From Hippasteria phrygiana (Eukaryota > Echinodermata > Asteroidea > Valvatida > Goniasteridae): a stretch of 64,000 nt of DNA. Each line of letters begins with the position of its first letter. Positions within the stretch are counted from its first letter, which is position 1. The translations under genes and the position numbers were made by a program. Below the pieces are notes generated by a model. It did no database searches and was not told the origin of the DNA. It saw only the letters and a list, made by a program, of their open reading frames with translations. The stretch is taken from positions 434,001 to 498,000 of the forward strand of contig JAZGUH010000551.1 in NCBI GenBank assembly GCA_037893225.1, in the 5' to 3' direction. Of this stretch, positions 58,601 to 64,000 are shown piece by piece.

Positions 58601-61600
58601 AGTTTAGAAGACTGCTAATGACGTTTTTTCATTCAGAGTTCAAATCTGGGTGGATTCCGAGCAATATGCTTATGCCTGGTTAAGATCTGTACCTTACCCA
58701 ATTTTGATTTATTTATTTAAACCTCATTTAATAATTCAAAATGTTAAAATGGAAAGATTTTACTTTAATACCCCCTTCAAAAATTGGTCAAAAATAGCAA
58801 ACTTTGGAAAATAACCATCCATCTGTGTTTAGAATTGTATAAACACTTGGCACAACCTTTGAATTTGAGAATTTATTTGGGAAATGTTTGTGTAATATAG
58901 GGGAAGAAAGTTTGTGTTTTCTGTGTTAGATGTTCTTGGCACAGTGTACAGTCACTCAAAGCGTTCACATACAGGTTAATTTCTTCCTTATTTGTACAGA
59001 TTCTGCTAACATAAATCTTGAAATAACAGGTTGTGCCACACATTTAGATTCCAAGATTTTGCTGTTCCTGACCGATTTTTGTGGGGGTATTAAAGTAAAA
59101 TCTTTCTGTTAAGATGCTGTGGTTTTAGCATTTCTTTTGATTTCTTTCTTTCTTTTAACTCTGCGGTGCCATGGCGCTGTTTTGTTAATTAGGTCATCAC
59201 CGTGGTGTAACAGTATGTGTATAATATTGTCATGGCACACCGCAGGGTGAAAACACTCGGTGAAAGAATATCCTGAAGCCTGTTGCGGTCAATTGGAAAT
59301 GTCTAATCCATTGAATTGTGTGTGTTGATTTTATCATAGTTAATATCAAGCGTATGCAAATGATTACTTGTTTGAATTATATATTTGTTTTCTTCAGAAT
59401 GTGATGCTGGAATTTTTGGTGCTGATTGCAAGCAAACATGCCACTGTGTGTCAGGTGACTGTAGTAAGGACACTGGAGAATGCAGTGATGGTGAGTAGGA
59501 GGCTAATTTGGTCAGTTGTAGTAAAAAATGTTCATCTTCATTTTTTTCTGGAATTGTTTGCACATGGGTCGGGGTAGGGGACAGGAAATATGAATTTCAA
59601 GTTAATTTTAAGTGGGACTTGACTTGAATGGGGACTGACAATTGGAACGCTGATGAAAATACGGCTCTTACTAAAGTTTGGCTCCTTTCAAAAATATTGT
59701 ACCACTATTATATTTACATAAGTTGTGGTAGGATTTAATGTTTTTTTGTGTGGATAATTGTGGATTTGTTATTAAAGTGTATTGTTTAACATTACAATTG
59801 TTTTCAACATTTTGTGTTCTTTAGGTTGTGAAAGGCCGTATTTTGGAAGGAACTGCCAGTGCTCAAGTAAGAGAGTTTATCAGTCATATTCCTGTTTATA
59901 AATGAGAAAACAAGAATAAAATTTTTTTCTTCAGAATATTGATGTAAAAGGGTGAAGTTAAAAATTTAAAATTAAGAAATCTGGAAAGAAAAAAATACTT
60001 GTTTGCAAACTTATTACAATCTTTTTTAAAATAATTTTGTATTTTTAAAGCTGAGAGTGGCATTCTTGGTCTCAAAGTGACGTCAGGTGACCCTCATCAG
60101 GTGTTCGTTACCTTCCAACCAGACGCCTGTGCTTCTGACTATGAGTTGAGACATCAGTGTGAAGACATTCCTTCTTTGAAACTTGTACCACAAGGTTCCA
60201 ATTATTTCATTACTGGCGTGGAGTCTCCTAAAAACTACACAGTTCAGGTTCGACCGATATATCCGGGTGATGTAAAGGGACCCAAAGTGTCGTTTCCACA
60301 AACAAGGAGTAAGTGCCGCTACTTTAAAGAATGGATTTAGGTTAAGTTAAAAAAGAGAAACTACAAAAAGATAACTGAAAAGTTGTTGCAAAGAACAAGT
60401 ATCCCGTACACCTTCTAAATAATAATATAAATTGGAATAAAAAGTTTTGGCTTAAATCTGCATTTTTGAAGAGAGTAAATTCTTAGTAAAATAAGTGTTA
60501 AAATTGCTTCCACTGTTGTTTGTTGAAAGTTATCTTCTTCACAAACTTTCTTCGCTTTTGGAGAGAAATATTCCAGTTTTTTGTTTCGTGTTGTATTAAC
60601 CATCAAATAAATTATTGGTCTTCTAAAGCAATTACACTACATCACTTTTTGATTTGTTTTGGAAAAGTTCCATCCAAACCCCCTTCTCAAGTAAATTCAA
60701 CCCAAGTGGCGTCAAACAGCTTGAGTTTCTCTTGGAGTAAGCTACCGTGTGGAGCTCGAGGTGGTATCATCACAGGCTACACGTACAAACTGACTGAAGT
60801 AGGTCTGCCGTCTACAATAGTCACCCAGTCAGTTACAGCTGAGGAATCAGTGACCATTAATGGTTTAACCCCAGAGACAGAGTACAGCTTTCAGGTTGCT
60901 GCAAACACCAGTGCAGGAGTTGGTCCGTATGGCGAGGTTAAAGTTGAAGGTACCTTCACGAAATTTGTTAATATATAGTCAGGTTATTTCCCCTTTCTTT
61001 CAGCACAATACGTCCATCGATCTTTACCCATGTACTCGATATCAGCGTGTGATGTTTACGTTTTGTTTTATTTTTTTTACATGTTGTTTTATTTAAAAGT
61101 TGGTTTGGCTTTGAATAATGAATTCCACTTATTCATATGTAGCTTTAAGCTAATAATTACTTCATATGTTTTGAAGTCTGAAAATAAGCGTTATGCACAG
61201 CAAAAAGCACTCATCTCAAGAAAAAAAACAAGACCTACACATGTACATCTTAAAATAGAGAGCTTCAATTTGTTCTTTTCACGAACTGTGCCTACTTTTA
61301 AAAGAGAAAATTTGTTAAATGTGTTATTTTGATTTATCTATATTTTATACAGCACCGGTGAGTTGGGGATTTGTTGGAGCAATAATTTTATACAAAATAT
61401 AATGTAAAATACTAACTCGAATCTATTTATTTCTGAAAGTTACAGCAAAAGAAAATGTAGCTACCTTAAAATAGATAGCTTCAACTTGCTCTTTAACGAA
61501 TTGTGCCTAGATTTTACTATAAGAGAAGGGGCTTGTTTAATGTACTGATCATTTTGGTTTATTGGACAGCATCCATGTCTGGAGATATCCCATCAGGACT

Positions 61601-62984
61601 TCTTGGAGGAATAATAGCCATCATTTTGATCGTGATCATCTTGATAATAGTCCTTATTGTAGTCTACAAAAGGTATGTATATTAACAACAATATGAAATA
61701 TCCTAGTTGAAATATAACATACCATAAATCAGTGATGTAGTCGAGACCATCACAAGACCAGGAAAAAGACCAGCTTGTTACAGGCACAAGTTACAGACAT
61801 AAACCATGACAAAGGAATGCTTTTATTACAGTTCATTTGAATAGCTTGAGACTTGGATTAAGACTGAAAGTCTTGTGATGGTCTTGTGTTGGTCTTGCAG
61901 GGTCTTGTGATGGTCTCAACTACATCACTGCTATAAATAATACTGTTGAATAAAGTAATCGATTATTTTAAAGAATGAGTGAAACAATCTGTGTTGTTCA
62001 TTGGTGTTTTAAGTTAACCTAAGATTTATGTCAATGTTTGCAATCTATTTTGTAGAAGAACCCGCCCAACGGAGCCGCCTTCCCGTGTCAATGGCGACAT
62101 TTCACTGAAAAATGTGAATTTTGTACCAGGTACTATTGTAAAGTTTTGTACGCATTTCTTTGTTTATTTGATGATAGGGGTGATTCGCAATAGAGTGCGC
62201 CACCAAGAGTTTGAAATGGAGAGGCCAATTTTTCCCACTGTACATTTGATATTAGGTGGACACGTCCGTCTATGTGTTATTTTGGTACCACGATACCCGC
62301 AAACTTATAAGTAGTTAGACATTTTTGATGGATGGTTATTGCTAATATTAGGTTTCCAAATGCTTTTCAATGATACCATTCTGAAATATCCCGATGCACA
62401 CCCTTGGATCATGTTGTGAGTAACTTGCTGACGGCGCAGTTTGAAATTGGCTTCTCTGGGTGGAAGCCTGTAACGTGAGTCAACCATTTGCTACGGTTGA
62501 AACGCAAAGTATTCAGATTGAAGCTCTTTGGAAAAGATATCTTATCAGCTGTTCAAAGTAAACATCGCATTTCTTACGAATAGATGACCTTTTAGGGCAT
62601 TCGAAAGAAAAGGTACATTCAAAGAGAAACTTAATTTGACGCAGATGTGGAGCTGCAGACCAACAACTACATGAATGATGACGAAGCAGCGATATGTCCG
62701 CAACCTCCTGAGCCTCCACCTAAGCCCAAGCCTAGCCCACACCCAAGGCAGCTAGTCCCCTCGCAACAGACAGTGGACTTGATAGATGATGATGAAGAGG
62801 CATTGCCTTTCGTCCAGCCCCCACCGGTGCGCATGAAAGATTTGGCGGGATTCATCCGGGAGAAAGACCGAGCCGGCAAGAGTGGGTTCCCCGAAGACTT
62901 CAAGGTATTATTTTGATACACGAACAGTGTTTGACGAACTGAGTGCTGAATGAAGTAGTCCCAGTTGGCATGGGTAGTGATCCT

Positions 62985-63017
<33 letters not shown>

Positions 63018-64000
63018 GGGACTTTAAGGCCATTGGATGGCTATGGCAGATAATTTCCCCCTTGTCATATACATTTTATGGGTCATTGGCTCTTACGTGC
63101 ACCAGAATACACAAGGATCAGCACACATTTTCAACAATTTCCTAGGATACACAAGAGACACTTAAATGTAGTGTACACTATTGGTAATCCTCAAATTGTT
63201 TTATACTGAATTATTACGAAATACCCTACTAGACTGTAAGTTAATAGTAGTCTCAATCATCCTGTGAAATGATGGCACCAGCTGTGCTGTCGTTCTCAAG
63301 AAAAGTGGAAATTTATATCGTTTTCCAACGATTTCCAGCTGGAAATCATTGGAAAACTGCCCTGTAGCCGTTAGTCAAGGTGCACGTGGCTACCCGGACA
63401 AGTGGCACGCCCCGGACACGATGGCATATCCGGGGCGCGCCCAGATAGCCACGCCCGCCTTGACTAAAGGCTATCATCCACCCGATGGTTGAAAACGAGT
63501 GCCGTTGTTCTCTCGTTTTTTCGCCATCCAACAACGCAAAACTTTGAACAGGTCAGTGGAACGATATTTCCTATAAAATACTAACCCCCCAAATCCCCTC
63601 ATTTCTGAAAATTGCAACAATGTACACTTCCTTTAACAATTATGTGTTATTTCCTCCACCCCCCCCCCCCCCCCCCCCCAAAAGAAAAAAATTGACAAGA
63701 GTCGCACACAGTTGTCGTGTTAAAAATATAGTAGATAACAAAATCTAAAGAATGTTGGACTTGAGTAAAACAAATCAACAATTTGATATGTTTTGACGTG
63801 TCAATTGTTTTGTATTATTCTAGGAAAGTTGACCTACAGGAGTTTGGCTTCACTTACTTAATAGATAACCAAAACAACTTTGTTTTTAATAGCTGGACTT
63901 AAATTTGAGGTTTTTTTGTATTATGCATGCAGTGCCCTTATTATGTTTCATTACAATTTATGGTCCGTAATATACAGAACCCTGGTTTCTAATTATTAGA
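40555..64000 (+). CDS. Receptor tyrosine phosphatase with F-type lectin and Tie-like ectodomain, copy 2 (partial, 3' end outside window)
   Basis: Tandem paralogue of the upstream gene. I placed 21 complete exons (3417 nt, 1139 codons in frame) covering signal peptide, three F-type lectin domains, two Ig-like domains, EGF cluster, two FN3-like domains, transmembrane helix and juxtamembrane linker. The next acceptor, TAATTATTAG, ends at 63999, so base 64000 is the first nucleotide of the first D1 exon. Exon lengths and phases mirror copy 1, apart from small indels and one missing FN3 exon. Intron 3 is enlarged by a 7.3-kb Gypsy element. Whether phosphatase domains follow cannot be seen, but the intact linker ending in [10 protein letters not shown] makes it likely. 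Confidence 0.88.
40928..50991 (+). CDS. Copy 2 exons 2-4: F-type lectin domain 1 (interrupted by an intronic Gypsy element)
   Basis: Exons 40928-41041, 41902-42015 and 50740-50991. Motifs: [59 protein letters not shown] and VVDFIIPAPYVTARYVSV. Unlike copy 1, the sugar loop reads NRIS without the aspartate. Intron 3 is 8.7 kb because of the LTR retrotransposon. The donor GTAAGT is intact, with the element starting at intron base 9. Confidence 0.85.
42024..42882 (-). repeat. 3' LTR of the Gypsy element
   Basis: 859 bp, TGTAACG...CGTTACA in plus orientation, with short inverted ends. It is identical to the other LTR except for one difference seen by eye (A at 42325, G at 48763). Small open frames inside it are incidental. 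Confidence 0.96.
42883..42894 (-). other. Polypurine tract
   Basis: On the element strand this reads AGGGGAGGGCAG directly before the TG of the 3' LTR, the expected primer for plus-strand synthesis. Confidence 0.8.
43235..47278 (-). CDS. pol: Gypsy Pol polyprotein (PR-RT-RH-IN)
   Basis: 1347 codons from the first ATG, though the frame is probably entered from gag by a -1 shift. In order: aspartic protease (LVDTGSS, residues about 55-61); reverse transcriptase (FCVDYRKLN, FGLCNAPSTFERLM, catalytic YLDD coded near 45843-45854); RNase H (LDTDASGKGIGGVLS, RTDHGSLRWL); integrase with H-H-C-C zinc finger (SGHLGQT ... CEDCARK), the DDE core (AIDICGP, HSDQGSNF, YHPQSDGLVERLNR) and a GPY/F-type module (FWKGPY). 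No chromodomain is recognised. A charged C-terminal extension follows. All catalytic residues are present. Confidence 0.95.
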   Translation of the reverse strand: MSQTCTCCRYTIYSRTGKWQRTGQRVVAQSPVDYKAQSPVFFVFGTVGGVNVKYLVDTGSSVTILHPQTWQQLPLDVRQSLRPWDQSIIAAEGSTLQVQGCAEVVVRFGKFHMRHLILVAPITQAGILGMDFLALHGGVLDIPRRKLRFDTHEIPLITEGVPATCCRISIAETVTVPAGHEVVVPGQLHLRGGCSPLGVVEPSGRFASKDEGILLGRTFISSAQSRVPLRIFNLQPEPSILYKGTQIALLQPAEIVEDIEAMSDDTEGSPALEELFQRSSESLNQEQKVKLELLCQHQDTFSVSGELGRTNLVFHEINTGNARPIRQPARRLPHHQRPEAQAQVDEMLKSGVISPSSGPWASPIVLVKKKDGSTRFCVDYRKLNNVSLKDAYPLPRIDDSLDSLAGSTWFSSLDLASGYWQVEMNPGDKEKTAFTTGSGLYEFNVMPFGLCNAPSTFERLMELVLAGLHWKICLVYLDDILIYAQTFEEHTARLSEVFGRLSAAGLKPKKCTLFQKEVTYLGHVVSEKGVATNPEKIRKVRDWPTPCNVKDVRSFVGLCSYYRRFIHDFAHLAAPLHKLTQKDVGFKWTPECEHAFQILKVKLTSTPILAFPDFSLPFILDTDASGKGIGGVLSQIQDGKERVIAYASRKLSKSEQNYSVTKKELLAVVHFVKYFRHYLYGRKFTVRTDHGSLRWLFNFKDAQGQLARWIETLNTFDFEICHRPGTQHRNADVLSRMPESEEVVLDTCPQVSSVMCSSLSHNFAGSSSDELRRAQRCDNTLAVIIKWMEKGTDKLPFNLVMPCSRQVKGYWYLWKQLELKDGILYRRYEVNSSTILQVVVPSSMKRDVLVQAHNVRTSGHLGQTKTFKKIQHIYFWLGCRTEVQRWVRQCEDCARKKSPSQKARAALQTSLVGSPLERVAIDICGPLPRTRLGNRYILVVTDYFTKWVEAYPLRNQEAESVAKVLVEQFFCRFGVPLSLHSDQGSNFESKVFQSVCKLLGIHKTRTTAYHPQSDGLVERLNRTIQNMLSMYVREDQSDWGVHLPYIMMAYRASEQETTGVSPNRMMFGREISLPLDLLVSQPHPEEYRNSESYATELYERMKKAFDVARELKIEGEQKRQKRLYDAKLRGNPYAVGDKVWLYCYVRKVGLSPKLQSFWKGPYIVVKHISDAIYRIKHIMSGRRIIVHFDRLKPCFSSPTVQIEAHTEGDTLTNTEDEGSELGGLGRTSGFDGVDSGNQRHVIRGTADILADGPDTTREAEAAGGDPEDDVVRTVQEIPDPINEIQRRDNAEEMEIELVEWGSHYRHQGDVLTGDVTSPAMYDVPAAEVRHQRRRHPPAWMRTAEYLM
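47182..48303 (-). CDS. gag: Gypsy Gag polyprotein
   Basis: 373 codons. The N-terminal and central part resembles a retrotransposon capsid (EDWLIHFNLCCEINVW, LRERFCPQGQAELFRAQLW), followed by a nucleocapsid zinc knuckle with C-x2-C-x4-H-x4-C spacing (CWECKQMGHRKAQC). It would form the particle and bind element RNA. The stop lies inside the start of the pol frame, so pol is probably made by frameshifting. No break is visible. Confidence 0.92.
   Translation of the reverse strand: MTKFLELGLAGSDSLSSPVGFDSSPSHRSLPTGGIKIESNESSGTPTFGVPVTPRVGFSLPRQTHGLGQSGHSDGYFRNTDAGDLSCRTDLFSPVSREPVVQPDIYEGKTPLEDWLIHFNLCCEINVWTEDQKTGFLAVKLRGPALQVYTDLPDLSKHSYALLVGALRERFCPQGQAELFRAQLWARTRRKGESLQQLASEIRRLVLKAYPNVSAEFREEIGRDQFIEALDLPDVRIQVRRAKPMTLGKALTLALEEEVFLQLECNKGPLLQRVVASANQATSVLQQGVLVSAEMESKITKIERTLSELKSVLFAQQKPKSGMGTFPFACWECKQMGHRKAQCPKLVHAVDTQFTPEQGNGRGLDKGSLPSPQ
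47224..47230 (-). promoter_or_regulatory. Candidate -1 ribosomal frameshift heptamer (gag/pol)
   Basis: On the element strand the heptamer is G GGA AAT in the gag frame, which fits X XXY YYZ. It lies within the gag/pol overlap (47182-47278), and pol is in the -1 frame relative to gag. A downstream stimulatory structure was not folded. Confidence 0.55.
48437..48456 (-). other. Primer-binding site, tRNA-Leu type
   Basis: Plus-strand GAATCCCACCGCTGCCACCA equals the 3' end of a common animal tRNA-Leu, including the CCA, so the element RNA is complementary to it. It lies 5 bases inside the 5' LTR boundary, a normal spacing. The tRNA identity comes from my knowledge of tRNA-Leu sequences. Confidence 0.85.
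48462..49320 (-). repeat. 5' LTR of the Gypsy element
   Basis: 859 bp, the same length as its partner. In element orientation it holds the promoter and transcription start, though no specific box was assigned. The flanking GTAT at 49321-49324 completes the target duplication. Confidence 0.96.
49571..50588. mobile_element. TTAA-bounded element in intron 3 of copy 2, carrying a nested SINE
   Basis: Ends TTAAAGCTGCTA and, inverted, TAGCAGCTTTAA. It has been split by a SINE-like insertion at 49656-50019. Close to its right end (50551-50579) it contains 29 bases identical to the acceptor and start of exon 5. Confidence 0.6.
49656..50019 (+). mobile_element. tRNA-derived SINE within an inverted-repeat frame
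   Basis: A 12-bp direct repeat AGCATTAGATAT flanks it (49644-49655 and 50018-50029). The core has an A box (TGGTCGAGTGG, 49828-49838) and a B box (GGTTTGAATCC, 49870-49880). It is surrounded by arms that are inverted copies of each other (AATATTGGGTTTTGCCCTT and AAGGGCAAAACCCAATATT). Confidence 0.65.
51880..53507 (+). CDS. Copy 2 exons 5-7: F-type lectin domain 2
   Basis: Exons 51880-52005, 52556-52645 and 53265-53507. Motifs: [81 protein letters not shown]. The domain is highly similar to copy 1 domain 2. The first 19 bases of exon 5 and its acceptor are repeated verbatim in intron 3 (see findings). Confidence 0.86.
52058..52130. repeat. Partial copy of the 61730 foldback family in intron 5 of copy 2
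   Basis: Contains TGTTGTAGTCAAGACAAGACC and CTATTCAAATGAACCGTAA, matching one half of the 61730-61930 element. The other arm is absent, so it is truncated. Confidence 0.5.
52958..53156. mobile_element. MITE in intron 6 of copy 2
   Basis: CACTGTAAAA at the left and TTTTACAGTG at the right. The interior is rich in TTGGGCAA/TTGCCCAA motifs. The small open frames are incidental. Confidence 0.65.
53915..55243 (+). CDS. Copy 2 exons 8-10: F-type lectin domain 3
   Basis: Exons 53915-54022, 54596-54685 and 55016-55243. Motifs: [78 protein letters not shown]. Lengths (108, 90, 228) equal those of copy 1 exactly. Confidence 0.87.
54130..54520. repeat. Dispersed repeat in intron 8 of copy 2
   Basis: Second copy of the repeat at 6860-7110, with an internal stretch (about 54180-54300) not seen in the first copy. 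A short piece recurs near 61400-61460. Confidence 0.55.
55759..56586 (+). CDS. Copy 2 exons 11-12: two Ig-like domains
   Basis: Exon 55759-56079 (VNGVDFTLVTDPALLG ... INRIGVFYAEA ... IQTVILH) corresponds to the Tie-like N-terminal Ig and is six codons shorter than in copy 1. Exon 56323-56586 is a clear Ig repeat ([34 protein letters not shown]) of the same length as in copy 1. Confidence 0.82.
57178..59866 (+). CDS. Copy 2 exons 13-16: Tie-like EGF cluster
   Basis: Exons 57178-57312, 58415-58570, 59398-59490 and 59825-59866. Motifs: [74 protein letters not shown]. The cysteine pattern is the same as in copy 1. The third repeat has VSGDCSKDTGEC where copy 1 has [13 protein letters not shown]. 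Confidence 0.9.
58169..58304. mobile_element. Foldback element in intron 13 of copy 2
   Basis: AGTTCGATAATT...AGGTCAGCTGTACC is mirrored by GGTACAGCTGACCT...ATTATCGAACT. Located 110 bp before exon 14. Confidence 0.65.
59160..59250. repeat. Short inverted repeat in intron 14 of copy 2
   Basis: CTGCGGTGCCATGG and, inverted, CATGGCACACCGCAG, separated by about 55 bp. May be a small foldback or a remnant. Confidence 0.45.
60051..60949 (+). CDS. Copy 2 exons 17-18: two FN3-type domains
   Basis: Exon 60051-60308 matches copy 1 exon 17 almost residue for residue. Exon 60668-60949 is a typical FN3 repeat ([42 protein letters not shown]). Copy 1 has one additional FN3 exon between the equivalent positions. 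Confidence 0.88.
61570..62904 (+). CDS. Copy 2 exons 19-21: transmembrane helix and juxtamembrane linker
   Basis: Exons 61570-61672 (transmembrane helix, same residues as copy 1 over [20 protein letters not shown]), 62056-62129 (RRTRPTEPPSR) and 62645-62904 ([42 protein letters not shown]). The last exon ends in phase 0 at AAG|gtatta, ready for a D1 exon that begins at the last base of the window. Confidence 0.9.
61730..61930. mobile_element. 201-bp foldback element in intron 19 of copy 2
   Basis: CAGTGATGTAGTCGAGACCA at the left and TGGTCTCAACTACATCACTG at the right, with repeated AAGACC/GGTCTT inside. A half copy is visible at 52058-52130. Confidence 0.8.
62985..63016. repeat. Poly-G homopolymer
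   Basis: About 30 G residues with a CTCG lead-in. Other long G/C runs occur at 11022-11041 and 63659-63680. Such runs are error-prone in assemblies. Confidence 0.85.
63162..63636. mobile_element. TTAA-flanked non-autonomous DNA element, copy B (inverted relative to copy A)
   Basis: Shares TTTCCAACGATTTCCAGCTG, CCGGGGCG and TGTACACTATTGG-type ends with 26917-27390 but on the other strand. Lies in intron 21 of receptor copy 2, after the juxtamembrane exon. A TTAA is found at each end. Confidence 0.75.

Noticed and set aside
1..64000. CRISPR arrays, operons, riboswitches or prokaryotic mobile elements
   Set aside because: The direct repeats present are satellites or transposons; the gene structure is plainly eukaryotic.

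Overview
This window is animal genomic DNA: AT-rich, with many short exons bounded by GT/AG sites and introns full of transposon remnants. The gene content (F-type lectin modules, Tie-like Ig/EGF modules, tandem tyrosine-phosphatase domains) and the repeat types point to a marine invertebrate deuterostome, most likely an echinoderm. That assignment is inference. No bacterial features, CRISPR arrays or convincing RNA genes were found.

The window holds two tandem plus-strand copies of one large receptor gene. Copy 1 (1401-30329) is complete. I could thread 37 exons with an unbroken frame from a signal-peptide ATG to a TAG, predicting 1802 residues: signal peptide, three F-type lectin (fucolectin/F5-8-like) domains, two Ig-like domains, an EGF cluster, three FN3-type domains, one transmembrane helix, a proline/acid-rich juxtamembrane segment, a phosphatase domain with an intact active site (D1) and a second phosphatase domain with altered catalytic motifs (D2). 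Copy 2 (from 40555) has the same layout exon by exon, lacks one FN3 exon, and runs off the window just as its first D1 exon begins at base 64000. The Ig-EGF part closely resembles the ectodomain of the Tie/TEK (angiopoietin receptor) kinases, yet it is joined here to phosphatases, the opposite chemistry. This is the most interesting biology in the window.

Between the genes (30330-40554) lies a 6.3-kb repeat array packed with palindromic TGACGTCA motifs (30560-36850), followed by tRNA-derived SINE fragments and a small inverted-repeat element. A full-length, apparently very young Ty3/Gypsy LTR retrotransposon (42024-49320, minus strand) sits in intron 3 of copy 2, eight bases past the splice donor. 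Its 859-bp LTRs differ at one position that I can see, the target duplication is GTAT, the primer site matches tRNA-Leu, and gag and pol are intact and overlap in the -1 frame.

The introns carry many non-autonomous DNA elements and foldbacks (TTAA-type, Harbinger-like and long palindromes), an inverted array of a TTCGGACTAT-type unit, and a perfect 61-copy GCTGG pentamer tract with strong G-quadruplex character inside the D2 coding region of copy 1.
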